Below, piece after piece: positions 24,680 to 36,591 of a DNA stretch of 64,000 nucleotides. Position 1 is the stretch's first letter. The number at the start of each line of letters is the position of its first letter. The DNA is taken from the NCBI GenBank assembly GCA_009363875.1, contig CM018693.1, positions 75,690,028 to 75,754,027 on the forward strand, in the 5' to 3' direction. The notes under the pieces were generated by a model that had not been told where the DNA came from, made no database searches, and was given only the letters and a program-made list of their open reading frames with translations. The position numbers and the translations under genes are program-made. This DNA comes from Mikania micrantha. Taxonomy: Eukaryota > Streptophyta > Magnoliopsida > Asterales > Asteraceae.

Positions 24680-25100
24680 TGGATGGTAGGTAAGACGCTT
24701 AATTATCATTAACAACAATGTCCTATGTGGCTTAGTATGTGGTGGGATGACGTCTGGGCGGGTTGTAAGCTCGACTCAAGGGTATGCCCTATATATAAGC
24801 ATACCAAGCTGGATGATACAGGTGATGTTAATGAGATTAAGGTTGTTACCGAAGGGATTTGGGAATGCTATTGGGTAGATAACTTAAACTTCTAAACATG
24901 ATGCTTGAAACTATGATGGGAATTGAATGGTAGGTAAAATGCTTAATTATCCTTAACAGCAATGTCATTTGTGGCTTAGTACAGGTGGGATGGCGTCTGG
25001 GCGGGTTGTAGGCTCGACTCAGGGGTATGCCCTATATATAAGCATACCGAGCTGGATGATACAGGTGATGTTAATGAATTTAAGGTTTTACCGAAGAGGT
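24680..25100 (+). repeat. Two TATATAGGGC hairpin modules in J-plus
   Basis: Cores GGTATGCCCTATATATAAGC (about 24781 and 25024) have perfect GGTATGC/GCATACC arms in the first copy. Each is preceded by GTGGGATG-CGTCTGGGCGGG. Units repeat at about 243 bp. Confidence 0.82.
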
Positions 25101-25546
25101 TGCAAAACTATTTTTCAAAATACTAAAACTATATGAACTCACCAACCATTGTGTTGACTTTGTTTTCTCACATGTTTTCTTAGGTGATGCACATGTTTAA
25201 GCTAAGGCTCACGATTGCATTCTAGGGTGCCCAGTTAGAGGACCTAGTAGATTTTTGGATAGTACATATTTTGTTATGGAAGCGAATCACTTTTGATATC
25301 TTGTACAGATACAAGATAGGAAACATTTGATTCTTTTGATAGGTTTAGTTAGTTAAATTACTAAACCTTGACAATTGTAATTTAACTTTGTAATCCTAGC
25401 TTAATGCTATATTGTGCTTTAGTTATTCTTAAGATTTAGGCTATGTAAACAATCTGATCATCACGATTATCACTCATGATATCGCGCCCCGAGAACCCTC
25501 CGCCCGACAGGAAAGTCGATCCGTCCCACCGGCTCGGGGTGTGACA

Positions 25547-25959
25547 CACGTCTCCACCTTATTCACTGTCTCCGCTTTCGCCATGTCACGTACATACAAA
25601 TCCTTACTCCGATCAGCGGTCATCAGAATCCACTCCTCAGGAATCTGAAATCCTTGCATAAGTACATAACACCTGTCTTTATCAAACATCACTTTGTATT
25701 CTTTGTCACAAATCTGCGACACACTCAATAAGTTGTTAGTTAATTCTTTGCAATAATTAACATTGTCAAATGAAACTTTACCATTCGTCAAACCACCAAA
25801 CCCGGTAATTTGACCTCCTTTGTCCCCTGCAAAGTTCACATAGCTTCCTTTCATTGATTTAAAATCTCTCAACAAATTCAACTCTCCAGTCATGTGCCGT
25901 GAATATCCACTATCAACAATCCAGCGACTATTGATATGGCCCATGAATGCCACCCGCAC
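25547..25959 (-). pseudogene. copia-B pol: protease, interrupted at its end by J-plus
   Basis: Starts near 25959 (MRVAFMGHINSRWIVDSGYS). Contains the protease motif WIVDSGYSRHMTGE (Cys of the family replaced by Tyr) and NLLSVSQICDK. The frame runs into the J-plus LTR after VNKVETC; the next codons of pol are at 17162 and below. Bases 25547-25551 are the duplicated target. Confidence 0.88.
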
Positions 25960-25981
25960 AATAAATTAAAACAAATCAGTA

Positions 25982-28455
25982 TCAAAAGGGATGACTCCCA
26001 CCATTTCGGCATCGAGTCTCCCTGAATGGACCCCTGCCATTCTGTTGTGATGAACAGCTTGAACTGTAAGGTTTAGAAGCAACCTTTGCAGATGAGAATC
26101 TATTTCTCAAACCAGTTGATTTTATCTTTGAATTAATCTTTTGATTTTGAAAATTCTTTGATTTGTCTTTTTGTCCCACTCCAAACTTATCAAAGAAAAA
26201 ATCCACTTTATCAACCTTTTTAGAAAAAACATTTTGCTTTTGAAAAGTGCCACTAGACTCTCCTTTAAGTGTAGTAGATGACTTTACATACACCGTAAGT
26301 TTGAGAGAAGTGGTTGTTTTGGGTTTCATCACTGGTTTAGAAACAAGATTGGATTTGATCACCACTTTCTCAACTAGTTTCATCTCAACTTTTGACTTCT
26401 GAGACTTCAGAATCTTTTTATCACCAGTTTTAACTTGATAACCATTCTGTCTTAGAATATTAGTTGAATATTCTGATTCAGTGATGTCTTCAATAATAGG
26501 AGCATCACTATCAAGAGACACTTTTTCATCAGATGATGATACTCCAACAATTCCAATGAAATGTTCAGACCGATGTTCATCCAAAGAGACAGGATGAACT
26601 TCCAAATTCAAATCAATTTGTGGTCTTGAAACATAACTAGGAGGAGGTGGTACAGAATGAAAACCCAAGCCTGTAATATCATTTGATGATCTTTGCATGG
26701 CAGCAAAGTAATCAATGACATACTGAGAATTCTGATAATTCTCCAGCTTGCTCTTGTTCATTTCAGCTTCTGCTTTTGCTGCTGATAATTCAACCTTCAG
26801 CTTTTGAACTGAATCGAGATGCATAGACACAACATGATTATTTTGTAAAACTTTGATTTTCAAATATTCATTTTCTTTACCTAAATCATTTATCTTTTTT
26901 TCAAATGCTTTTTCTCTTGAAATTAGCTTCTTGTTAGCCTCTGTGCACTCTATAAGTTCAGCAGTCAGCTGAGCATTCATCTCTTTCAATTTATCAATGA
27001 TCTCTAAAAGATCCACATTTATCTCATCAACCTTGTCTTTGCCTTTACCAGTTTCTTCATCCAAATAAGCCATAAAAGCACCAATCAATTCATCATACTA
27101 CTTTCCCCAATCATATCCTTCATCAGCTTGACTAACCAAAGCTTTAGATGATTCTTCAGACTTTTCTTTCTTCTTCTGATAGGTTTCTGTTCGCTTGAAC
27201 GGGTTTAAATTTCCTTGTTTCTACGGATTCTTACATTCTCTAGCAAAGTGGCCTAACTCACCACAGTTTAGCATTGAGTAGTCTTTGGATTAAATCCAAA
27301 CTTGGTGTTTCGATCAAAAGTGAATTTCTTGCCAGTCTTCTTTTCATATCGATTGATTCTTCTCATCACACTCGCCAATGCCCATTGAGTGTTAATCAAC
27401 TCCATCTCATCATCATCAATTTGCTCATAATCTTCAAATGTAAGATTATAGTTTCCAATCCTTCCTGCAATTTGTTCATCATACGCACTGACTACACATG
27501 ACAAAATTGACATATGGTCCCGAACAGCCTCTACAGTTACTTTCCCCAGATTTGTTGTACTCAGCTGAACAGGAGGTGTTGTTGAGTCAGTCGTCTTTTC
27601 TTTCCCATAATAGGATGAACTAGAACTTACAGATGCAGAAGGTGCAGGAGTATTATCAGAAGTACTAGAAACAAATGCTGTCCAAATCTTTGCTGAAGAT
27701 ACAGGTGGTGTAACAACTGATGCACCATATAAAGAAGGATCATGAGTAACATTCACTCTCCTTGCTTTTCTCTTATCCTTCATCTCCTGTTCTTCCAGTT
27801 TCTGAATAAATTCCACCAAAGTCATTCCTGGTAGATTTTCTCTCAAGATTAGCACTAATGAATTCCACTTCTCAGGCAACGCTTCTGCAAGGCAATCAAT
27901 ATTTTCATCTTCAGTATATTCGATACCACACTTTGTAACTTCAGTTAACAGATGTCTGTATATTGTAATCAATGCCTCAAGACTCTCATTGCCAATAAAG
28001 TTGAAATTTTCAAACTCTTTGCGAATATCCGTGGCTTTCATCTTCTTAAGATTGGTATTTCCCTCAACTCTTGCTCTCAAAGCGTTCCACAAACCATATG
28101 AGGTTTTGTATTCATCAAATTGATGAACTATTTGATTTGGGATTGCTTGGTTCAGCATCCAGTAAGCTTTCTTCTCCGAATCGTATTTCTTTCTTTCATC
28201 AACATCTAATCTCTCAAGCATTTGATACAAATCTATTCCCACCACTGTAGGTCTTTCATATGGTGAGAATATCCTCTCCCAAAGATTAGTGTCAGTTCCA
28301 TTAAGGTGTGTTTCAAAACGACCTTTCCAATTATCATAATCTGCCAAATCCAGCAAGTTTGGAACTTTGTTCGTACTTCCAACCTCAGTTTCACTAATCA
28401 GAATGCTATGTATTTTAGAATTCTGACCAGCTACTGCAGCATACATCTCCGCCAT
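25982..28455 (-). pseudogene. copia-B gag, frameshifted and lacking two zinc knuckles
   Basis: The start ATG is at 28455 (MAEMYAAVAGQN). The N-terminal half is a UBN2/gag-type domain (NLLDLADYDNWKGRFETHL, FIQKLEEQEMKDKRKARRVN). At 27268 a 1-nt deletion in the codon after TTQC shifts the frame right at the first CCHC knuckle. The second block (25982-27088) has the coiled coil (KKLISREKAFEKKINDL ... KVELSAAKAEAEMNKSKL) and ends GGSHPF. Compared with copia-C, about 545 bp holding knuckles 2 and 3 are missing between the SSAKVASK and NGRG segments. The ends of the deletion fall in serine-rich repeats, suggesting slippage or end-joining. Confidence 0.9.
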
Positions 28456-28469
28456 GATTTCAAAATTCT

Positions 28470-28825
28470 ATCAGCGAACCTTTTCACTTCACGAACCTAA
28501 CAATCAGGCGAACCTCCAACAAGCTTTGATCTGAACGAACCTTTAATCACGAACCTTCAGTCACACGAACCTCAAGTCACACGAACCTCAAGTTGCAAAC
28601 CTCAAGTCACGAACCCTAATCACAAAGCTGAAGACACGAACCTCAATCACGAACCTTATGCAACGAACCTTGAAACAAACCTGATCTCACGAACCTTGAT
28701 ACAAACGAACCTTGCAGAAAACCTTCAGACGAACCTCCTCAATAGATCAAAACGAACCTCAGAAAAATGTCAATAACAGCGAACCTATTGTTCCAGCAAT
28801 TCACAGGTTCGGCTCACGAACCTGT
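28470..28825 (-). repeat. AGGTTCG array in the copia-B leader
   Basis: About 20 exact CGAACCT words on the plus strand in 350 bp, ending a few bases upstream of the gag ATG. Transcript sense is AGGTTCG, as in copia-A and copia-C. Confidence 0.9.
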
Positions 28826-29072
28826 AATTCCAAATTAGAAATTTTGGAGGGAAAACATTCCAAAATGTGAAGAAAATCCTTCAAAATCTTCAAATTAACA
28901 TCACAAATCCGTGAATTGCAATATTTCACTACAATTGATGATGAAATTGCACTCAAAACAACAATCAAACACAAAGAAGACTGGAAATTTGATGCATTTC
29001 TTGATCCTTAAATCTTCAAATCTTCAAATACTTGTAGATCTTTGACAATTCTTGTATAGAACTCCACCAAAA

Positions 29073-29084
29073 GCTCTGATACCA
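29073..29084 (-). other. copia-B primer-binding site (tRNA-iMet)
   Basis: Minus strand TGGTATCAGAGC, complementary to the 3' end of initiator tRNA-Met, one base inside the LTR end. Confidence 0.93.
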
Positions 29085-29085
29085 C

Positions 29086-29589
29086 TGTAGATCTGCTAAA
29101 CTTGATCTTGATCGTATAACGGAATCCTACGAACAATCAAACACATGCGGACTCTATGTTTGATCTATAAGAATCAAAGAAGAACAAGCATTTCAATAAT
29201 CATCTTCATCTCATTAATCAATCTCAATTGATTACAAGTCTCACATAGAGAAATCTCACACAGAGAATTACACAAAGAATTTCTACAGGTTTTCTGAAGT
29301 TATGACAAAAACAGACAAACCTACAATTTATACAGACTGCCAGCCGAACTTATCATAGCCGAACCCTTAGGTTCGCCAGCCGAACCTTGAGGTTCGCTGG
29401 GCGAACCTAGTCAGCCAAACCTAATAGGTTCGCCGAACTTTCCAAGGTTATAGGTTCGTCAAACCTATCAAGATGATAGGTTCGCAGAACCTGCTAAGGT
29501 TCGTGGGCCAGACGAACCTAAGCCAAACCTTATTAACTTTCTATAATTTACATGTTTGAATAGCAACCTATTACAAATATGTACTAACA
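29086..29589 (-). repeat. copia-B 5' LTR
   Basis: 504 bp, minus-strand TGTTAGTACAT to CTACA. Aligns along its length with the copia-C LTR (58879-59373). Contains a TATA box at 29325-29332 and two CGAACC/GGTTCG hairpins just upstream of it (29360-29375, 29381-29396). Confidence 0.9.
29325..29332 (-). promoter_or_regulatory. TATA box of copia-B LTR
   Basis: TATAAATT on the minus strand, at the position of TATAAATA in the copia-C LTR. Confidence 0.75.
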
Positions 29590-29594
29590 AATAT

Positions 29595-29644
29595 TTCTTT
29601 ATTCAAACTAGTATCAAAATAGACAAATACTTAATAGTTGAAGA
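29595..29644. other. Short unexplained AT-rich segment between copia-B and gypsy F gag
   Basis: About 50 bp with no similarity I can see to copia LTR, gypsy gag or the J family. It meets the F gag reading frame at 29645 with a GGTAAGT-like sequence on the minus strand, which is probably chance. Confidence 0.4.
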
Positions 29645-29795
29645 ATAATACTTACCAGTACTCGCATCCGGGTCTTGGCATGCAACAGGAGCTCCAACCA
29701 TGAAAGCTCTTCCCCGTGGTACTTGATCTCCCAGTTGTACCTTTTCGGGCAGTTCCTAGAGTAGTGGCCCATCTCGCCACAATTGAAGCATCCTT
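29645..29795 (-). pseudogene. Gypsy F gag, C-terminal piece with the second zinc knuckle
   Basis: Minus strand: CFNCGEMGHYSRNC, a CCHC knuckle, then a frameshifted linker and GAPVACQDPDASTG, which corresponds to the segment before protease in related gypsies (AREDPxxxTGTF in H). The frame is continuous with the gag piece at 37757 once element E and one copy of TCCTT are removed. F is truncated just after this; its protease and pol are absent. Confidence 0.85.
29791..29795. repeat. Target-site duplication TCCTT, left of E
   Basis: Repeated at 37757-37761. Confidence 0.95.
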
Positions 29796-31384
29796 TGCGA
29801 CACCCCAACCCGGTTCAAGGCTGACGTGTCACGTATACGGAATCAGAAGTAAATGCAACAGTCTCAAATGTATTTAAAACATAAATACATAAGTTTTAAT
29901 TTACTAATTAAACATAATAAAACAACTATTTAGGTTTAAGTATTGATCATTACATTTATTACAGATCAAAAGTGTTCAGATCTAGCTCCGATTTTACTCT
30001 CAAAATTTCCCACCAGGTTTCCGTGATTGCCTACGCAATACAGATAAACACCACAAAAACAAATACGGCTGAGCCAAAGAATGCTCAGTAACGGATGAAC
30101 AATAGTAATAAAGAAGTTCAGAAGGTGGTGAAAAATATGAGAAATTCAAGTGTTAATATAACGGTGGTCAGAAACAGAACAATAATCAGTGGTCTGACTT
30201 TTATAACATATAACCTTTCAAAAATGTTGACACATATTATAGTTTAAGCCATATTTTAAACATTACAGAATATACCACGAGCCGACTGTATGTACAAAAG
30301 TGTAAGGTTCACGTGTAGCTACTCTCGCTTACCAGACACATGAGATAGTTAGTGTTGGCATACACGTCACTATCCCCCAGAATCAGAAAGTACAGTTTAA
30401 AATTATCCTAGGACCAGTCCATACGCCTCCCCATAATTCAGTAGGTGCACAATGTACTATCAGTGTACTAATGGAGACACCGTGAACTCAACGAACCGTC
30501 ACGGATGGTTCCACATCATGGTTGCCGCCATGAAGGGCCTGTAGTCATCCTTACAGGTAGGGGCATGCTCGGGCAACAGAATACAGTTTCAGAAAGTTCA
30601 GTAGGTTAAGTAGGGTAGATAAACTACCATATAATCTCATAATCTGATCATGATTTATTGCATGATAAACGAAACAGGGAAACACAATATCATATCGTGT
30701 TAATCAGAAATCAGAACAATACGGAAATGAAATTTAATGATTACAGAAACGATTTACAGAAACATATTACTGAACAGAAAATACTATGATTTAAATAACG
30801 GAATCCGTACAACGACGGACAACAAAAATTATACTATGAGTTAAATAAACAGAGTCCGTACCTTAGCCTTAGCAATTAACTCAGTTAATAATCAGAAAAT
30901 AAACACAAGCACGTAGTCCACGTCTCCGACGATTCAGAAATCTGTGTTTTATTTTAATTTTACGTTAGTATAACGAATTAAATCTTATGCGTAATCAGTT
31001 AGATTTTTGGTAATTTAGACCTTTTAATATTAACCCGGTCGAATTAGTTCCTTTTACTAACTCCTTGATTAACATTCGTAAATATTCTATAATTTTGTAA
31101 GTTGGAAATTTCTAACATTTTTTTCGGTCGAATCGGTTTAATTTATGAAGTTGTGTATTAATATTTAAATTTAGTTGTTGATTTCGTAAAACGACGACTT
31201 AAATGTTTTTTGAATGAAACAGTTTATAAATAAATAAATAAAATATATTTTATTTCAAGGTCTTATCCAGTCGAATTAGACTCTTATTAGCTAATAAAAT
31301 ATTTTTATGATTGTCACGATTATTTTTTATTAAATTTTCCTAATCTGTTTCTAATTTGAAGAAAAACAAAAAGTTGTTATGATA

Positions 31385-31439
31385 AAGTCTTGAACCCATA
31401 ACCTCTCAAACAAACTCTTTAGTCCTAACCAGAAAGCCA
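31385..31439 (-). other. tRNA-like A-box/B-box module 1, left LTR copy
   Basis: Minus strand: A-box-like TGGCTTTCTGGTTAGG at 31424-31439, then B-box-like GGTTCAAGACTT at 31385-31396. The start-to-start distance is 43 nt, as in tRNA genes. It does not fold as a full tRNA by eye. Confidence 0.45.
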
Positions 31440-31531
31440 AATTTTCCAATTGCTACAAAAGTGGATAGTTAACTCTTTTGTATGTTGTTTTTCAGCCATA
31501 ATAAATTTTGAAGGTAGTGAACGTGCTTGAG

Positions 31532-31550
31532 CCTTAACCACTTTGTACCA
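31532..31550 (-). other. tRNA-like module 2, A box only (left LTR)
   Basis: TGGTACAAAGTGGTTAAGG on the minus strand; the matching B box has been deleted from this LTR but is present in the right one. Confidence 0.4.
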
Positions 31551-31980
31551 ATTTGAGATTGTTGACAAAACCATCTTTTTAATTTTTAAACTAAATTTTC
31601 AGGTTTCATCTTCTTCACCAAGACTCTTTAAGTTTTTTTTTTACACCAGTGACATAACTCTCTCAAACTTTATTATTGGTAACAAATACCCTAATAATTC
31701 AGATTTATTACCTCAAATTCGTGATTGAACGAAGATTAGTAACCGAAAATATTGACCCGCAATAAACACTCGTTCGAGCAATTTGACTTCTGCCGTGGTC
31801 CAGATCGTCGAAGGTATAGTGATTCTTGATGGTGGTCGTAAGCGATTGTTCTGATTGTTCTTCGATCGTGAGAGCATATTATGTGAATAATGTTAAATAA
31901 CATTATGCAGGGAGAAAGTTATGGATATATATTGAAAAAAAAAGAGTCGGTTTCAATGGCGTGAAGGGAAAGCTTGTTTT

Positions 31981-31985
<5 letters not shown>

Positions 31986-32043
<58 letters not shown>

Positions 32044-32106
32044 TATTTTGTGTGGATATAAGAACGACCAGCCAATGATATCTGAATTCATGGTTTTGAA
32101 TTTGAG

Positions 32107-32158
<52 letters not shown>
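31986..32158. repeat. Two (TA)n microsatellites in the left LTR of E
   Basis: TA tracts at about 31986-32040 and 32109-32158. Homologous tracts in the right LTR (37239-37284, 37347-37387) are shorter. Open frames encoding alternating Tyr-Ile here are artefacts. Confidence 0.95.
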
Positions 32159-32161
<3 letters not shown>

Positions 32162-32529
32162 GAGTTTATAATAAATAGAATTATTTTATGGTTCGGGTAT
32201 GGGTCCATTTTTAAGTCGATTTTTACTTTAGTTAAATACGGTTACGAATGCTATTTGAGTGATATTTAATTAGGTGTTGCGAATTTAATCAACTAACATT
32301 CAAATAGTTCGTTTCGGTTTATTTATAATAACTGGTTCAAAGTATAATAAATTAAACAGTTCGGTTATTAGCTCGTTATTTCTTTCGAACTTGATATTAA
32401 ATTTTTTTTTTGAAACATTCTTAGTCGAATTTATTATTCGATTTCATTTATTCAGTTAATTAATAATATATATATATTTTTTAAAATTTTGTTTATATAT
32501 TTTCTTGTTACGCTTTTACAGGTATTATA

Positions 32530-32556
32530 ATTCTACCCGTGTTAGAAAAATTTCGT
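32530..32556 (-). other. E polypurine tract region
   Basis: Minus strand GAGGACGAAATTTTTC then a purine-rich ACGGGTAGAAT abutting the 3' LTR. The GAGGACGAAATTT block before the PPT is typical of plant chromoviruses. Confidence 0.75.
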
Positions 32557-32810
32557 CCTCGAAATTGCAGAGTTTACAGACAGGTTTATTTCCTAATATA
32601 CAGACTTGTTCATTTAATGTACCTTTTTACATACTAAAACTTTATGTTGATTTAGTTACAGAAGTTCAGGTAAAATATTACAGAAACAAATAATTACTAC
32701 AGATAATGAAGCAAACCGTCGTACCTAATTTAAGACTCGAATAAATTCGGATATTGCAAGCGAATCATATCCTCTAACTCCCAAGTCGCTTCACGTTCCG
32801 AATGATTCTT

Positions 32811-33870
32811 TCACAAAATTTTAACAAACGGAATTGTTTTTCTTTTCATAATTCGCTCTTGACGGTCGAGAATCGTTTCCGGTACTTCCTCGTATGATAG
32901 ATCATTACGGATACCCGAAATTGGATAATTAACTATGTGTAGAGGATGATAATTATACCTACGCAATAACGATACATGAAAAACATTATGTACGTGAGAC
33001 AGTTTCGGTGGTAATGCTAAACGATATGAAACTTCGCCAACTCGTTCTAGAATTTCAAACGGTCCGATAAACCTTGGACTTAGTTTTCCTTTAAGTCCGA
33101 AACGACGAACGCCTCTACAAGGTGACACTTTGAGAAATACTACATCACCCACGTTAAACTCTAATGAACGCCGATGTTTATCTGCATAACTCTTTTGTCT
33201 ACTTTGAGCTTCTTTCAACCTTTCACAAGCGATAGCATCCCTAAACTTTTCCGGCTAAGAGCATCAGCAATAACATTAGCTTTTCCAGGATGATATTTAA
33301 TATTTACATCGTAATCTTTCAACAATTCTAATCAACATCTCTGACGCACGTTTAACTCTTTCTGAGTGAAGATATACTTCAAACTCTTCTCACGTTCATC
33401 ATTCCAAGAATACTTGACTCCTTTTCTCAGCAGTTGTGTAAGAGGTAAAACGATCTTCAAGAATCCTTCAACAAATCTACGATAATAGCTTGCTAGGCCC
33501 AAAAAGCTTTGGATTTCTGTAACCGAGGTAGGTTTCGGCCATTTTGTAATAGCTTCAACTTTTGCTGGGTCCATCATGATCCCTGAGCAGAAATTACATG
33601 ACCCAGAAATGCAAATTTGTCTAGCCAGAAGTCACACTTTGAAAATTGTGCATACAGTTTCTTCTTAACGAATATTGCTAGTGCGCTCCATGGTGAAACA
33701 CTGGTTCGAATGAATCCTAGATCCAATATCTTTTGTAATTGTTCTTTTAACTCCTTGAGTTTCGTTGGTGCCATACGATAAGACGCAATGGAAATTTGTT
33801 CGACCCTAGGAATCATGAGATTAATTGTGAATTCTACTTCACGATCAGATGAAATACGAGGTAATTTTTC
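32811..33870 (-). pseudogene. E pol remnants: RT fingers fused to thumb, RNase H end, integrase C-terminus
   Basis: From 33870 down: RT fingers (ISIASYRMAPTKLKELKEQL, LGFIRTSVSPW, FVKKK) joined directly to the thumb (LYAQFSKCDFWLDKFAFLGHV, GLASYYRRFVEGF). The palm with the catalytic DD is deleted. Then KELNVRQRCW with KYHPGKANVIADALSRK (RNase H end). Then KSYADKHRRSLEFNVGDVVFL, RFIGPFEILERVG and HVHNVFHVSLLRRY (integrase C-terminal GPF region) and the start of a chromodomain-like tail (KTIPFVKIL). The integrase zinc finger and DDE core are missing. At least three internal deletions. Confidence 0.85.
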
Positions 33871-34978
33871 GCGTTCGAAAATTCAGGACGATAGAATGAT
33901 AAGAAATGGTAAGTTAACTCAAAGAATCAAGTTTTACAGAAGCTAAATATTTGGCACAATCAAGTGTTAGAAATTTCAGGGCTTTGAGAGTTAAGAAAAT
34001 TTTCGAAGATTTACGAGGTTGAGTTTCTTGCTATACTAGTGAAAGATTTGCAGGATCACCAACCAATACGCAAAGCGTCTGACATTCTATGGTGAATCAA
34101 TATTGAGATAGTTGGCCCATAACCATATCATTACTGCTCTTAAATATTATGAATCACATAAGCCACTCAAATTAGAAAGTATATATATATAATGAGATGA
34201 TAAAATAAGATATCCTACTTGTGATAGAATATGTAGTTGGATGAATGTATTTCATTTGCCAAGTGTATCGAATTCGAATTCCTATAAAGAGCTTCAGAAA
34301 CATTTAAAGTACACAGTACTTCAATGCATAACAGAACAAGTTCAGAATCAGAGGAGAATTAACACATTCAGATGAACATTGATCAACATAATAGAGTTTC
34401 GGTAGAACCCGTATGTAATTGTAAATTCACGATTACGTTCGCGACCATAACGTCAATTTACTTTACACCAGGGTCCTAACGGTCATCCCAACATGCATCT
34501 CAACGACCAAATGATTGTTTATAAGGATAGAGTGATTTGATGCGAGAATAAATGAATTCCTTAATCAATAACTATATTTATAACTAACATGGTTGTTTCA
34601 TGTGTATACACCTCTTGTAGAACACACATTGTGAATGCATTGTAGAAAACTTTGAATCGAGAGTGGATAGCTTCAACAAAGTCATGATCTTATTTGCTTG
34701 TATCATAATATTCATAAATCTTTTTGTTGTTCCAGATTGCTAGTCGAAAATTTTCCTGCATGGACCTGTTGCATTTGAAACGTCCCAAAGCTACGTAGGT
34801 GGCAAGATTTTACGATCGATACGATTTCTAGAGCTAAAGCAGAGATTACGAATAATTAACACAAAAACTAGGTTGAACATAAAGTTTTAACAGTACGTCT
34901 AATCATTTCCCAATGTCTACCCATTAACCTCACATGTCTTGCTAATTTAGTTCAAGTTTTCTACAGGAAAGAGCCTTA
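33871..34978 (-). other. E leader/gag region with no recognisable coding
   Basis: About 1.1 kb between the RT remnant and the PBS. I see no gag motif, zinc knuckle or long frame. AT-rich; may be leader sequence or badly decayed gag. Confidence 0.5.
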
Positions 34979-34990
34979 GCTCTGATACCA
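34979..34990 (-). other. E primer-binding site (tRNA-iMet)
   Basis: TGGTATCAGAGC on the minus strand, four bases (GTTA) from the end of the 5' LTR. Confidence 0.93.
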
Positions 34991-36591
34991 TAACTGCGAC
35001 ACCCCAACCCGGTTCAAGGCTGACGTGTCACGTATACGGAATCAGAAGTAAATATAACAGTCTCAAATGTATTTAAAGCATAAATACATAAGTTTTAATT
35101 TACTAATTAAACATAATAAAACAACTATTTAAGTTTAAGTATTGATCATTACATTTATTACAGATCAAAAGTGTTCAGATCTAGCTCCGATTTTACTCTC
35201 AAAATTTCCCACCTGGTTTCCTTGATTACCTACGCAATACAGATAAACACCACAAAAACAAATACGGCTGAGCCAAAGAATGCTCAGTAACGGATGAACA
35301 ATAGTATTAAAGAAGTTCAGAAGGTGGTGAAAAATATGAGAAATTCAAGTGTTAATATAACGGTGGTCAGAAATAGAAAAAGAACAATAATCAGTGGTAT
35401 GACTTTTATAACATATAACCTTTCAAAAATGTTGACACATATTATATTTTAAGCCATATTTTAAACATTACAGAATATACCACGAGCCGACTGTACGTAC
35501 AAAAGTGTAAGGTTCACGGGTAGCTACTCCCGCTTACCAGACACATGAGATAGTTAGTGTTGGCATACACGTCACTATCCCCCAGAATCAGAAAGTACAG
35601 TTTAAAATTATCCTAGGACCAGTCCATACGCCTCCCCAGAATTCAGTAGGTGCACAATGTACTATCAGAGTACTAATGGAGACGCCGTGAACTCAACTAA
35701 CCGTCACGGATGGTTCCACATCATGGTTGCCGCCATGAAGGGCCTGTAGTCATCCTTACAGGTAGGGGCATGCTCGGGGCAATAGAATACAGTTTCAGAA
35801 AGTTCAGTAGGTTCAGTAGGGTAGATAAACTACCATATAATCTCATAATCTGATCATGATTTATTGCATGATAAACGAAACAGGGAAACACGATATCATA
35901 TCGTGTTAATCAGAAATCAGAACAATACGGAAATGAAATTTAATGATTACAGAAACGGTTTACAGAAACATATTACTGAACAGAAAATACTATGATTTAA
36001 ATAAACGGAATCCGTACAACGACGGACAACAAAATTTATACTATGAGTTAAATAAACAGAGTCTGTAACTTAGCCTTAGCAATTAACTCAGTTAATAATC
36101 AGAAAATAAACACAAGCACGTAGTCCACGTCTCCGACGATTCAGAAATCTGTGTTTTATTTTAATTTTACGTTAGTATAACGAATTAAATCTTATGCGTA
36201 ATCAGTTAGATTTTTGGTAATTTAGACCTTTTAATATTAACCCGGTCGAATTAGTTCCTTTTACTAACTCCTTGATTAACATTCGTAAATATTCTTTAAT
36301 TTTGTAAGTTGGAAATTTCTAACATTTTTTCGGTCGAATCGGTTTAATTTATGAAGTTGTGTATTAATATTTAAATTTAGTTGTTGATTTCGTAAAACGA
36401 CGACTTAAATGTTTTTTGAATGAAACAATTTATAAATAAATAAATAATATATACTTTATTTCAAGGTCTTATCCAGTCGAATTAGACTCTTATTAGCTAA
36501 TAAAATATTTTTATGATTGTCACAATTTTTTTTTTATTAAATTTTCCTAATTTGTTTCTAATTTGAAGAAAAACAAAAAGTTGTGATGATA

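Larger units (their letters stand above)
17168..25546 (+). mobile_element. J-plus: complete solo LTR of the J family, interrupted by J-minus
   Basis: Starts TGTAACATCTGTGCCGG, ends GCTCGGGGTGTGACA, flanked by CACGT. Without the nested J-minus and its extra duplication it is about 4.23 kb. No coding sequence, PBS or PPT, so a solo LTR. Order in sense: TATATATGG (about 17949), CT-rich leader (17990-18050), conserved segment with GAAGTACAA, donor-like GAG|GTATGT at 18175/18176, CGAACCT array, GGCCCA cluster, ATGCTA-rich low-complexity block, minisatellite, two TATATAGGGC modules, acceptor-like TTCTTAG ending at 25183. Confidence 0.93.
14284..29589 (-). mobile_element. copia-B: SIRE-type copia element, 3' truncated, split by the J-plus solo LTR
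   Basis: Minus strand: 5' LTR 29086-29589, PBS 29073-29084, leader with heptamer array, gag 25982-28455, protease 25547-25959, then (after the 8.4-kb insertion 17168-25546) integrase, RT and RNase H to 14284. The 3' LTR and any extra ORF are lost at the 14284 junction. Removing the insertion plus one 5-bp duplication restores the reading order between protease and GAG-pre-integrase. The AATAT at 29590-29594 is the probable target-site copy; its partner is gone. Confidence 0.9.
29796..32529 (-). repeat. E 3' LTR
   Basis: Aligns with 34995-37756. By eye about 3% substitutions in the first 240 bp. It lacks a 50-bp segment (present at about 36723-36772 in the other LTR) that holds a tRNA-like B box, and has longer TA tracts. 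Confidence 0.95.

Noticed and set aside
3050..28455. copia-A and copia-B as one element split by insertions
   Set aside because: Both contain their own protease, integrase, RT and RNase H with different mutations, so they are two copies.
29645..29795. Exon of a host zinc-knuckle gene with a GGTAAGT donor
   Set aside because: The sequence is continuous with gypsy F gag across the E insertion, including the TSD; the GT is probably chance at a rearrangement point.
31903..32269. Open frames with alternating Ile-Tyr, also at 37207-37498
   Set aside because: Translation of (TA)n microsatellites in the E LTRs.
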